A DNA stretch of 64,000 nucleotides from Branchiostoma floridae (lineage: Eukaryota; Chordata; Leptocardii; Amphioxiformes; Branchiostomatidae), in assembly GCF_000003815.2 (NCBI RefSeq), contig NC_049988.1, positions 16,269,778 to 16,333,777 of the forward strand, written 5' to 3'. Shown here piece after piece: positions 36,859-48,254 of the stretch. The notes beneath the pieces are model-generated. The model ran no database searches. It was not told where the DNA came from and saw nothing but the letters and a program-made list of their open reading frames with translations. How positions within the stretch are numbered: position 1 is the first letter of the stretch; each line of letters opens with the position of its first letter. The translations under genes were made by a program, and so were the position numbers.

Positions 36859-37085
36859 TCCCCTTTCAGGCTTAAGTTACATTTCCAAACCGAGGCCCGC
36901 CGGGCAGCTTTTCGGGGCGAAAGGAATAATATAAAAGACATCAAAATACATACACAAAATGTCAAAATAAGATTCATGTACATGATAGGTGTTTGTTTTT
37001 TCCAGGTATGCATTTCAATTTTTCGTTTCTCAAAACATCCCGGCCGGGCCACGGTTCGGAAATGTGACCTAAGCCTAAAACGGGA
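36859..37085. repeat. Foldback with CCCCTTTCAGGCTTAAG arms
   Basis: Left arm CCCCTTTCAGGCTTAAGTTA...ACCGAGGCCCG and right arm CGGGCCACGGTTCGGAAATG...CTAAGCCTAAAACGGGG are inverted over about 40 nt. No ORF. Confidence 0.55.
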
Positions 37086-37609
37086 CCACCATTTTAGGCC
37101 CCTTTCAGACCTAAAAGACGGGTGCACCCAAACTGAGGTGCACTACGCACCCAGGATTGAACCAGGGTCTCCGAGTTACCCGCTACATGTACTGTCTTTC
37201 AAACCACGAGCATTATCAGAAATAGTAGTCGTAGTTTTCAGATGTCATATCTTATCTTATCTTATCTTATCTTACAGCACAATATATTCATCATCATCAT
37301 CATCATCGGTCGACGTGCTCACACACGACGGGGTTATACTGCCCCTAACAGGGTGATATACCCTTTCGCTGGCTAATTTTTTTTCTATTTTGCTCTTGGA
37401 CAGACGAGGACAATGTGGCGCTGCACTCAAGTTTTGTAACTTATATTAACAGTGCCACATACACGGTACAGACAGAAGGTAAAGATAGTCTTTTATCTCC
37501 CCGACCGAAGTCAGGTACCCATTTTTACACCTGGGTGGCTAATTACAAGACCAGGTCTCCCTACAGAAGCTAGGTACTCATTTTTCACCTTAGGAAAGGG
37601 AGGAAAGCC

Positions 37610-37705
37610 TTTTCCCAAGGGCACAAGATCGGTGACACGGCGGGATTTGAACTCGAGACCTCTCGGTCCTGAGCCAAACACGCTACCCCTGCACCACACG
37701 GTCTC
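37610..37705 (-). mobile_element. tRNA-like SINE fragment (minus strand)
   Basis: On the minus strand a tRNA-like GTGTGGTGCAGGGGTAGCG (A-box region) is followed by a B-box-like GAGTTCAAATCCCGCC, continuing into GATCTTGTGCCCTTGGG. A similar GGGCACAAGATC...GATTCGAACC fragment is at 10635-10730. Confidence 0.45.
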
Positions 37706-37731
37706 ACACATCTCAGAATATCTAAATCTTA

Positions 37732-38030
37732 CAATATCTTAGAGAGTAAAAAAAGTTTTATGTTCAATACATTACAATAAACCTTTATGTCACAATATCT
37801 TAGAGAGTAAAAAAAGTTTTATGTTCAATACATTACAATAAACCTTTATGTTACAATATCTTAGAGAGTAAAAAGTTTTATGTTCAATACATTACAATAA
37901 ACCTTTATGTCACAATATCTTAGAGAGTAACAAACTTTTATGTTCATTACATTACAATTAACCTTTTTGTCATATCTTAGACAGAAACAAACTTTTATGT
38001 TCAATACATTACAACAAACCTTTATGTTCA
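37732..38030. repeat. ~60-bp tandem repeat, five units
   Basis: Units of 58-61 bp with ATATCTTAGAGAGTAA, TTTTATGTTCAATACATTA and CAATAAACCTTTATGT. The first three are nearly identical; the last two have diverged. It lies directly upstream of the LINE fragment at 38122. Confidence 0.9.
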
Positions 38031-38451
38031 ACACACGCCGAACTGTCGCCAGAATTTTGGCTTTCATTGTGTCCTTCGGATTTTTTCAGATCGCGCGAAC
38101 AGATTTTTTTTTCTCCGACACTTGAGGGACCGAAAGTTGAGACCAAATTTCTGTGAGAGCTGTTTGATTCGTTCTCCCTTTGCCAGCAGGCGCATGTACA
38201 ATACTGTATTTACTGGTGATCATGACTGGATTAATCATGTTAAAGACATTCTCAATTACCATGGCTTTGGACATATATGGGTGAAACCTGAGTCGTATAA
38301 ACTAGATTACATTGCCGACCAACTTCGCTACCGTCTACAAGATACATTTATACAGGAGTGGTTTGCTCGCATAAAAAGCAATTCAAAACTGTCTTTTCTT
38401 AACAAATCGAAAAAGTGTTATGAACAAGAGACATACCTTTATGATATATAT

Positions 38452-40283
38452 GTCACAGGGGAGATTGGAATCCAGGGGGATTCGGAATCCTCCTAGGGGA
38501 GATTGGAATTCCAATCTCCCCTAGGGGAGATCAGAATTCCAATCTCCCCTAGGAGGATTCTGAATCTCCCTAGGGGAGATTGGAATTCTAATCTCCCCTA
38601 GGGGAAATTGGAATTCCAATCTCCCCTAGGAGGATTCTGAATCCCCCTAGGCCACACCAATTTAATTGCTTGGTTCACGGATTTTTTCATAAAAAATATG
38701 GAGCGAAAGGGCGAAAAAAAATAAAAATGAAAATTGTGAAATGGTTGGGTTAAAGATAAGGGCTAATGCAAAACATAAAGAATAAAAAGTTTTCAGCTTG
38801 AAAAAAGCACAAAAACACTATTACTGTACAGTAACAGCACCTGTTCGTTGAAAATTACAAAAGTAGTGTCAGTTTATATGTTTGTCCCATTCTGAATGAA
38901 TGAAAAATATAACTGCAATAATAATACCCACATTTCAAGGAGCTAATAATATAAAGGCCAATTTGCTACACCAGAAAGTTGTTGAATGGATTCATTAATG
39001 GTGAAAATTTGTTGAATGGTAATTTTTATTTTTATTTTGATTCATCAAAAAATAGGAGCGAGCGAATCCTTGAACCAAGCAATTAAATTGGTGTGGCCCT
39101 AGGGGAGATTGGAATTCTAATCTCCCCTAGGGGAGATTGGAATTCTAATCTCCCCTAGGGGAAATTGGAATTCTTCTGTATTTCCAGTCTCCCCTAGGGG
39201 CATTCCAGATTCCCTAGGGGACATTGAAATTCTTCTGTCATTCTACTGCAATTCCAATCTCCCCTAGGAGAATCCAGAATTCTCCTAGCTAAGGAGAGAT
39301 TGGAATTCTACCAGAACTATACTCAAGGATGTTACACTATTGTCACTTTTACAATTATACTGAAGGATACCAAACTTGTGTCACTTCTACAACGTTAACT
39401 ACACTTAAGTCTGACTATTGAAAAGTACTGATCTGAATAGGTGTGAAACTGTAACATCTTGAAACTGTGATTGATATTTTGGCATTTTGGCACTTTCTGA
39501 TCACTTTTCAGTTGTTATTGTTCTTCCAAAGTTGCAAAATGATTCTATGTCAATGTTAACTACACTGAAGTCTGACTGTTGAAATGTACTCAATAGCTGT
39601 TAATTTTGCCAAATTTTGAACTGCAGGCTTTGATTGGAATATGACCTCTAAAGTATGGAGTCACTAACTTATAATGGCATATGCAAATGTGCTGATTTAC
39701 ATATTGGTGACATGTGCATACCATTATATAATTATGAGTTAGTGACTCAAATGATTCAGTCTACTTTCCAAAACAATTTCATCCATTCTGATTATTGGTA
39801 ACATCAAAGATTGTCCTGGTAGAATTCTGGATTCTCCTCTATTACTAAATGTTTGAAAATATGATGTTTAATGAGCTATAGTATAGGATAATGTGCTATT
39901 GTACACTATAGAGAAGTATTCTTAACCTTAGATTGTCAGCAAAAATGATAAGTGTTAGATATAAAGCATAAGATATGGTGATTTATTCTTAGAAATAATT
40001 ATAAATCCTCTGTTGCATTGTTTGAAACTTTGAATCCATTCATGGTAGATTCAAAGATTATCCTGGTAGAATTCCAATCTCTCCTAGGGGAGATTGGAAT
40101 CCCAGTAGAACTCCAGAAGGATTCTAATCTCCCCTAGGGGAGATTGGAATTCCAATCTCCCCTAGGAGGATTCCAGATTCTCCTAGGGGAGATTGGAATT
40201 CTGATCTCCCCTAGGGGAGATTGGAATTCCAATCTCCCCTAGGAGGATTCCGAATCCTCCTGGATTCCAATCTCCCCTGTGAC
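38452..40283. mobile_element. Large foldback element built from GGGGAGATTGGAATTCC palindromes (1.83 kb)
   Basis: Inverted termini GTCACAGGGGAGATTGGAAT / ATTCCAATCTCCCCTGTGAC are flanked by exact 6-bp repeats ATATAT (38446-38451, 40284-40289). Subterminal arrays (38456-38645, 39099-39300, 40070-40275) repeat a ~29-bp palindromic unit with centres GAATTC and CCTAGG. The middle (39310-40060) is AT-rich with no ORF. It carries its own nested MITE at 38650-39098. Confidence 0.85.
38650..39098. mobile_element. MITE with GGCCACACC ends and 3-bp duplication, nested in the foldback
   Basis: Termini GGCCACACCAATTTAATTGC and GCAATTAAATTGGTGTGGCC are perfect inverted repeats, flanked by CTA on both sides (38647-38649, 39099-39101). 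Removing it with one CTA gives back the array junction CCCCTAGGGG. A 3-bp target duplication with GG...CC ends fits PIF/Harbinger-type MITEs. Confidence 0.8.
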
Positions 40284-41411
40284 ATATATAACTTTGAAAT
40301 TCGTAAAGCGATAACCCAGTTAAGAATCAGCAGTCATAAATTGAACATAGAAACAGGCAGGTATCATAATGTAGCACCTGACCAAAGGTTTTGCCCATTC
40401 TGTCCAAAGCAAATTGAAGATGAATTTCACTTTGTCATGATGTGCAGTAGGTACAATGTTTCACGTAATGAGTTATTCACATTCCTCGAATCAAATACAA
40501 CAGATTTTAAGAGACTCAATGATACAGACAGATTTGATTATATATTCAGATGTAATAACTCCCACAATGCTAAAATAGGCAAATATATAAAAGACTGCTT
40601 TATCATAAGAAAAAATGCCGAAACTCATAATTAGCCCCACTCGATTGTAATACAATATCAATGATTTAGGCTAGCTCTTATTGTTCTAGAAATTAGGATG
40701 CCAATTATTTTATTCTATATTCATAATCTGCATATGTACTAAGGTTGATACTCGTTTTAGTAATAAGGATGATAAGTTTGTTTCTTCTTTTTTTTTGCCA
40801 TACATTGTACCGTGTACGATCGTTGCGCAATAAAGTTCTTCTTCATGTATTGTGAACGTGAAACTCCAGATCACTCGAAAAACAACGCGTGGTGGTGACA
40901 GTTAGCTACGTAGAAAACCAGGAAGCCAGAGGCGTCTGGTGCATCTGATCTCACAGCAGACAGCAGAAGCAAAAAGCACAGATTAAAGAAGCAGGAAGAA
41001 GTTCTCCGATTGGTTGCTGACGTCATTTCCTTTCTTCCGGAACGTCAGAGCTCAATCGAATCAGACATCTGAAGAAGGTCAACGAATTTCACCGAAAATT
41101 TATGGTGATTTTATTTCTTTGTGTTGTAACAAGGCTTAAACTTTACAACTATGGATTCTACAGACACAGATGAGCTTTCATTCGAAGTTCTTCTTTATTT
41201 TATCCCACCGCTGTGCAACCTGACTGTCATGTCTGTTTTATTGTCAGGCACTATGGCCAATGAGGACGAACGTTAACAATTTGACAGTACATTTACAAAA
41301 AAACAAACAATAATCAAGTACTTAAAATTAAAATACAGGATTCGCACTGTACGTGGTCTGTGTACGACGTGACAATAGTTATTCCAGAACTTGATTATGG
41401 AAACAACATAT

Positions 41412-42592
41412 AACATGTAAACATCTAACATCTAACTAACATCTAAACATCTAATATCTAACTAACATCTAAACATCTAATATCTAACTAACATCTAACA
41501 TCTAATATCCAACTAACATCTAAACATCTAATATCCAACTAACATCTAAACATCTAACATCTAACTAACATCTAAACATCTAACATCTAACTAACATCTA
41601 ACATCTAATATCCAACTAACATCTAAACATCTAATATCCAACTAACATCTAAACATCTAACATCTAACATCTAACTAACATCTAACATCTAACTAACATC
41701 TAACATCTAACTAACATGTAACATCTAATTAACATCTAACATCTAACTAACATCTAAACTTCTAATATCTAACTAACATCTAAACATTTAGTATGTAACT
41801 AACATCTAAACATCTACACATCTAATATCTAACTAACATCTAACATCTAAACATCTAACAGGCATCTAACATCTAACTAACATCTAAACATCTAATATCT
41901 AACTAACATCTAAACATCTAATATCCAACTAACATCTAAACATATAACATATAACATATAACTAACATCTAAACATATAACATCTAACTAACATCTAACA
42001 TCTAACTAACATCTAAACATCTAATATCTAACTAACATCTAAACATTTAGTATGTAACTAACATCTAAACATCTAATATCTAACTAACATCTAACATCTA
42101 ACATCTAACTAACATCTAAACATCTAATATCTAAGTAACATCTAAACATGTAATATGTAGCTAACATCTAAACATCTAATATCTATCTAACATCTAACTA
42201 ACATCTAAACATCTAATATCTAACTAACATCTAAACATTTGATATGTAACTAACATCTAAACATCTAAATATCTAATATCTAACTAACATCTAACATCTA
42301 ACCATCTAATAATAACTGGCATCTAACATCTAACTAACATCTAAACATCTAATATCTAACTAACATCTAAACATCTAATATCCAACTAATATCTAAACAT
42401 TTAATATGTAGCTAACATATAAACATCTAATATCTAACTAACATCTAACATCTAACTAACATCTAACATCTAACTAACATCTAAACATCTAATATCTAAC
42501 TAATATCTAAACATTTGATATGTAACTAACATATAAACATCTAAATATCTAATATCTAACTAACATCTAACTAACATCTAAACATCTAACCG
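41412..42592. repeat. ACATCTAA satellite array, about 1.2 kb
   Basis: Tandem short words (ACATCTAA, CTAACATCTA, TATCTAACTA) in irregular higher-order combinations of roughly 20-30 bp, strongly C-poor and almost G-free on the plus strand. No coding potential and no flanking Cas-like genes. Confidence 0.95.
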
Positions 42593-42652
42593 AAAATGAT
42601 GTTTCGTTGGCCTCAAAGTTTTTTAAAACTATTAATAAGATAATGTCAATAC

Positions 42653-43019
42653 TAGGGCTGGCAGATACGGTCCAGGTCGAGAGCATCAGGTTCCGGTTTG
42701 TGAATGGCTGATTCTGTTCGGTGGAGTATCCTATCTTCACGTGAACGACGCTAACTGTATCTGTTAAAGTAGACCAAATTTGACTGTAGAAACTTAGTAA
42801 AAGTAACTGTCAACTCTCATCTACTTTGTTCTTGTTATTTTCAGGAACCAATAAGCCTCAAAACACGTAAACGCCTGCCACCATAGTGCAGATATAATCT
42901 GTTCATTTTCTAATCGGTCCAACATCCAGTCACTGAATTTTGTCGGGTCCGGTTCTTACGGACCTGTCCAACAAAACGACTTGTTTTGTACGGGTACACC
43001 GTACCGGTACCCACCCCTT
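42653..43019. mobile_element. hAT-type MITE, 367 bp, exact 8-bp duplication
   Basis: Left end TAGGGCTGGCAGATACGGTC, right end ACCGGTACCCACCCCTT, flanked by exact GTCAATAC at 42645-42652 and 43020-43027. Internal GGTCC/GGACC blocks match the copies at 4668, 31084 and 50706. Confidence 0.85.
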
Positions 43020-43379
43020 GTCAATACACAACGAATACGGACTGGAATATACGCAATTGTGCGACTGAACCCTAAGGACCCGGTCACATAGGTCGTGCTA
43101 TCATCTATCGTACGATTCTGGTGCCATAGGATTTTCAAGCAGGCCGTGACAGAACCAACCACCGACGTCGACATGGATCCAAAACAGCATTTTGTGTACC
43201 AAGACAGTTGAATTTTGCAGGAGACGTACATTTTTGTCCTCCAAATTGCCCAAAGTTAGCGTTTTTCTGACCATCGTACGACCTATCTGACCAAGCCCTA
43301 CCTATCAACTTTAAAGCTAAACTTTCATGCGCTAAAGGAACGCCTCGGAGTCCATGTTAACCTTTGAATTAATGTGCCC

Positions 43380-44300
43380 TTCTGATGTCTTCCGTTCACT
43401 TGAAAAGACAGAATTCATCTCTCCGAAACTTGAAACCAAATGTATTTGACAGCTGATTTGTTCTTCCTATGCAACTTTTTTTGCCGGAAGGCGCACGCTT
43501 TGTGAAACGTGTAACTTCATCTACATCACAGGAGAGCAGTAGTGCGTTGACCGTGAGTCGGTATATTTGTAGTAATTGCTACGATAATTGGCCAAAATGT
43601 CAGACAAGTTTCCTATCAACAGTAGGCATCACTGTTCGTAGGCTTTTGAATATATATCATGTAACATGTTTATACATTCAATTTACTAACTGTGTACATG
43701 GCTAATGAATATCTTCAACGGTCTTCAATTCGCTTGAAAATGTAGAATTTGTTTCTCCGAAACTTGACACCAAATGTCTTTGAAAGCTCTTTGATTCGTT
43801 CTTCCAATGCATTTTTTTTTGCCGGAAGGCGCACGCTTTGTGAAACGTGTAACTCTATCTACATCACTGGAAAAACAACGCGTGGCGGTGACATTTAGTG
43901 CTAAAGGCGGAAAGTCGGGGGCGTCGGGCTCATTACAGGTGGACTCTCACTGCACTTGGGGCTCTGGTACGGCACTGCGGGGTTCGTTCACTGCGGCACT
44001 GTTTTGTTATTTTCGCGATATTTAATAATTTAGATATTGCGTAATACGTAAAAGTATGACTTAGATGACGACAAAATACATAAAGCCGAAGAAAATTCGT
44101 TTTTATCTGTGAAATTCGTTGAGTCAACCCCGCAGTGCCGCACCGGTGCCCAAAGTGCAAGCAGTAGTGCGGTGAACATGAGTCGATATATCGGAAGTAA
44201 TTGCTACGATAATTGGCCAAAATGTCAGATAAGATTTCCTATCCAGAATAGTCATGGTTATTCGTAGGCTTTTAACGATACAGTATGTAACGTGTTTGAC
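43380..44300. repeat. Partial duplication with a foldback inserted in one copy
   Basis: GCCGGAAGGCGCACGCTTTG appears at about 43484 and 43822, and TTGCTACGATAATTGGCCAA at about 43575 and 44201, so a block is duplicated. The second copy is interrupted by a foldback (43944-44160) with CACTGCACTTGGG...GCACTGCGGGGTTCG arms. Related sequence occurs at 38080-38200 and 40860-40905. Confidence 0.55.
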
Positions 44301-44555
44301 TCTTAACCCACAATATTTGACTCTAGCGTAACGCGTCAGCTTATTGGAAGTTTTTAGTCTCAGCAATCATTCCGTCCTGTTGCACATGTTGTCAATCAAC
44401 ATCGGCTTTAGCATAACAGTAGGATGTTTGTTTCTAAGATTAGAGGACCTGGGTTCAAGTCTCAGGATATCTGATTCGACGTCATGTCCTTGGCAAAGGC
44501 AGTTATCACGAATTTCCTCCCGTTACCCCGGTGAAAATGAGTACCTAGCTTCGAT

Positions 44556-44805
44556 TAAGGTGCCCTCTCTCCCTGCACTTGCGTCACGCTTGCGTCACTG
44601 TGGGGTTCGAAAGATACTCAACGAAATTCAGAGAAAAAGAACAAAATTTCCTACTTTTTGTGAATTTTGTCGTCTTATAAGCACTTTTGTGTATTGCGCA
44701 ATATCTAAATAATAAAAAATCGGAGAAAAATAACAAAACAGTGACGCATTGAACGAACCCCGCAGTGACGCAAGCTTGGCGCAACTGCAGTGAGATACCA
44801 CCTTT
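44556..44805. mobile_element. Foldback MITE with AAGGTG...CACCTT ends
   Basis: Left arm AAGGTGCCCTCTC...GCACTTGCGTCACG...CACTGTGGGGTTCG; right arm CGAACCCCGCAGTGACGC...GAGATACCACCTT. The interior GAATTTTGTCGTC / GTGTATTGCGCAATATC resembles 43944-44160 and loosely 29245-29460, defining a small family. Confidence 0.65.
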
Positions 44806-45094
44806 AGAGCCGTCCCTCGGATAGGACGTTAAATGGATGTCCTGTGTTTGAGGAGAGCCACACTTGGAGCACGGGAAAGAACCCACCACACTTGTCGAAA
44901 GGAGGCCCTTCCCGTTCTGAGAGGATCAATAGAATCTGTCCGGATATTGGTGGTGTACAAACTTGGTGTGTTACGCCATGAGGCGGTTTACTGGGTTTGC
45001 AACACGGACAAAATGCTGTTCAGCAATTGATCAAACAAACTCAATGCAAGCATGACGACATGTTTCCAACATCGAATTTTTGTGTGGAAATGTT

Positions 45095-45098
45095 CACA

Positions 45099-45134
<36 letters not shown>

Positions 45135-45181
45135 CACGCACACACACACACACACGCGCGAGCGCGCGCGCGCGCGCGCTC
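45095..45181. repeat. CACG/CA/CG alternating purine-pyrimidine tract
   Basis: About 87 bp of CGCA, CA and CG repeats, alternating purine-pyrimidine with a single break (CGAGCG). Sequence of this kind can adopt left-handed Z-DNA. Confidence 0.9.
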
Positions 45182-45479
45182 TAGAAATAGATTCATGCCA
45201 TTTGGAACAGAATCGCTAGGGGGCGACGTTAAACGTATCGATCCTACAAACAGTACGGCGATGCAATATTTAGTTTAACTCTGTAAGCGCATTTATGTAA
45301 GGATCTCCGTGGTTTTAGCAGCGATAATGTGAATAGAATTTGGGGAAATATGGTCCTGTCACAAACGTCTTTGTTGAATACTGGAAGTAACAACCAAGGG
45401 GACTTGAATGAAGCGGTCTTAAGATCACAATTCAAAAACAACTACGCTTCAAGTGCGGCTCTAGTCACTCTTCAAGCAG

Positions 45480-45640
45480 AGTTTCGGCTCCGGCTGTTTT
45501 TTACGTGTTTTAGGCGTTTTATCTGGCTTTCTATTTTGGCTGGAAGACAAAGAAAAGGGTACAAAAGAGAAAGCCACCGGTAAACACTCCAAACAACAAC
45601 CGGAGCCGAACGTCTGCTTAGCTTGACGCTTGGAGAGCAG
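45480..45640. repeat. Inverted-repeat element with CTCCAAGCAGA-like ends (second subfamily)
   Basis: Left CTTCAAGCAGAGTTTCGGCT, right CGTCTGCTTAG...GCTTGGAG, with inner CTTTCTATTTTGGC / GTACAAAAGAGAAAGCC. Related fragments at about 4424-4500, 60190-60360 and 61245-61330 share GGCTGTTTTT, GTTTTAGGCGTTTT and TTTCTATTTTGTACCG. Confidence 0.5.
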
Positions 45641-46038
45641 TTCTTTTTTCGTACGGCTGTTCTTCTTTGTCACACCTGCCAACAGAACAACGAACCTATA
45701 TGTCCTTTGCCCCTATGACGTAGCATGAGGCGTGATTGTTCCCGAATGTATCCTAGTACATATGTTTGTATACATGTAAGTATCTATCGGACCCATAGGT
45801 GGCGACCACAAAGCTACTCGTGGGTTGTGATATTGGCCGATAAAAACTCATCACGGATTTTTTTGTATCTTATATATAGACTGCTTTGGAAGAGTATTGC
45901 CTAAGGCAAAAGGCTTGGTTGAATGCGCCTGTCTTGCTCTAGCATTACCGGTTTTTCCACTCCTCGTTTCAAAATGGCACCGTGTTTGAGCGACTAAAAA
46001 TTCCTTCGTCGGGAGCTAACTGACTGAAGAATGCAGTC

Positions 46039-48254
46039 ATGGCGAGCGTACGGACCTTAGCCATAGCAACAGTGGTTTGCCTGGGTGTTGTGATAGGTAA
46101 GTACAAGTATAGTCCATACAGTATATGTAAAACGTTATATCCAAGGTTCAACTCATGTAGGACAAATACTTTTGTCAATCGTTTGTACCACTTGACAACA
46201 CGTATACGTATATGTGTTTCTTAAATTGAATGTAAAGGGTATATTCAAATATTTGAATAATATTTCAATACTATATGGTAATAGACACTTTTGTGGTAAT
46301 TTGAAAAGTTTTAATTTCTCGGACATAAATGCGAGATATAAAACAGAATAGAATTGCTTCATTTCTGTAGAATTAAAACGAAAAAACAGTGTCATACAGG
46401 CTGTAATGTGAGACTTTGTTAACATTGTCTTGATATCTTTCTGTTTCGGATTCACTATAACACGATGTTCGGATGATTTCTGCATGTGCCACGGTTGTTC
46501 TAAACGTTGTACAGACAATGTTCAGTTTGATTGATTGGCAAATGAGGTCACACCGCGCGCCATTGTCGTGTGTCTGGTGTGTGTGTGACGTGGGTATCAT
46601 GGTATCGTGGTTACCAATCCCGTTCCTTTATCTCGGGGTCGGGGTTCGAACCCAGGATTACATGAAGGAGAATGTTGAGTGAATGAAAAAACGCTTCAGA
46701 ACGACAACGCACTCTACACGTGTATACATCGTTGATCCGGATCATGAATGAATGATTTATTGTACATTTATGCTTCGAAGTGCTAGGTACAGATCAGAGA
46801 CAGTAGATAGTTGCAGAACATTAAATGTGTCCAAACAATTCAGATATTTAGGTGTTCAGTACAATAATGAGAAGACCTACATGTGTATAACAATGTTTTC
46901 ATGATGTGGCGGTATTATGGCACCAGGTGGAATTATGAGAGTTGATTGTAGATAAGAACATGCAGATATCATTTATTTATTTAATATCTATTTGTTTGGC
47001 TGACACTATAGGTAGCCAACTGAAGGTCGCTCAACTAGCCATTGGCATTGCTATTATAAAGGCCTGACCTTGGGAGAAAAATTTAAAATATACTAAATAA
47101 CGGACGTATCAATTACAATCATAATACACACAGCATTTACACAAAGCAGGGTAAATAATACATAAATGTCATAAATATCATCATCAAATAACATCTATCT
47201 TTGTCCACAGTCTCCTCTGAAGACACAGAGAGACATGAACGCAACAGATCGCGGAGGAACATCTTCCAGACGATGATGATGCTATCTTGTATCACCGAGA
47301 AGTCGTCGTTCGACTACTCGGACTACGGCTGCTATTGCGGGCCGGGAGGGCAGGGCAAGCCGGTGGACATCCTCGACCAGTGAGTGGGAATTCTAACACA
47401 CAGTGATGTTATTTCTTCTTAAATTCTGCTCTGTCTTTCTTTCTCTCCCCGCTTTCTCTATGTGGATAACACACACACACACAGAGACAAACGAACATAC
47501 ACGTTCACAGATGCACTCTCTCTCACACACATTCTCATATCTCTTCTCTCTCGATCTCGCTTTCTCCTTCAGATATGATTTTGATGCTTGTGTAGAGTTT
47601 TGATTATTATTGTATACTGTGTGCATGGCCGTAAATTATAATACGGAAATAAATGTGTGTTTTTTTCACGTTGATTTGTAAATATTTCTGTGTTTTTCAA
47701 TGAAAAGATGCTGCAAAGTCCACGACGAATGTTACGGGACTGCTGAGAAAAACTGTTTCCCGCTGTTTGAGTACATCGGCGTCTACGAGTATGAATGTAA
47801 AGATAGAAAAATATCATGTGGTGAGTTAACTCTTTGTTCCTGATACGGTATCACAGTAGCATACTTTAAATTAGTATCTATTAGGTAGGTATGTGTATGT
47901 ATGTGTAATGCTTAGCTATGATGCATGTATGTATGTGAAGTTTGTCATCACTGACTTCTCTGTCTCTATATGTGTGCAATGAGGTCCTTGGTGTGTGTAT
48001 GTGAGTGTGTATGTATGTATGTATGTATGTATGTATGTATGAACGCATGTGTTTCTGTGCGAGTAGGGTGAAGTTTGCCATCTCTGACTGCACTGTTTTT
48101 ATTTTATTCTAACACAGCTATTGAAGATAAAACGAAGCTGTCGTGTCGCGAGTTCCTGTGTGAGTGCGACCGGAAGGTGAACTTGTGCCTGACCAAGAAC
48201 GAGAAGGAGTACAACTCGGCATACTTCAACATGGACCAGGCAAAGTGTAAATGA
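46039..48254 (+). CDS. Secreted phospholipase A2, cluster gene 1
   Basis: Four coding exons: 46039-46096, 47211-47379, 47708-47820, 48118-48254; 477 nt, 158 aa, phases 1-2-1. It begins with a hydrophobic signal peptide (about 1-20). A dibasic RSRR at 32-35 is a plausible propeptide cleavage site before [11 protein letters not shown]. The calcium-binding loop is YGCYCGPGG (58-66), the catalytic motif CCKVHDECY has His81-Asp82, and CECD places the second catalytic Asp at 131. Many cysteines fit the disulfide-rich sPLA2 fold. The enzyme hydrolyses the sn-2 ester of phospholipids outside the cell, calcium-dependently. It is the most divergent of the four: it lacks the WQF N-terminal motif and has a longer Lys-rich C-terminus. 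The ATG at 46031 is out of frame and short, so 46039 is chosen. An alternative role in immunity rather than digestion cannot be excluded. Confidence 0.93.

Larger units (their letters stand above)
38122..40636 (+). mobile_element. Non-LTR retrotransposon C-terminal ORF interrupted by a foldback
   Basis: Two halves of one reading frame. The first (to 38451) has DWINHVKDILNYHGFGHIW, QLRYRLQDTFIQEWFARI and ends at TYLYDIY. The second (from 40290) starts NFEIRKAITQLRISSHKL and continues IETGRY, CPFC, IEDEFHFVMMC, ending at a stop at 40634-40636. The 1.83-kb insert at 38452-40283 separates them; removing it together with one copy of the 6-bp duplication leaves the frame open. A LINE-like 3' tail follows (GCCATACATTGTACC, TCGTTGCGCAATAAA at about 40797-40836). 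The endonuclease and polymerase core are absent, so it is a 5'-truncated copy. Confidence 0.8.

Noticed and set aside
41412-42592. CRISPR or centromere-like array
   Set aside because: No spacer structure and far too short for centromeric satellite evidence; simple satellite is sufficient.
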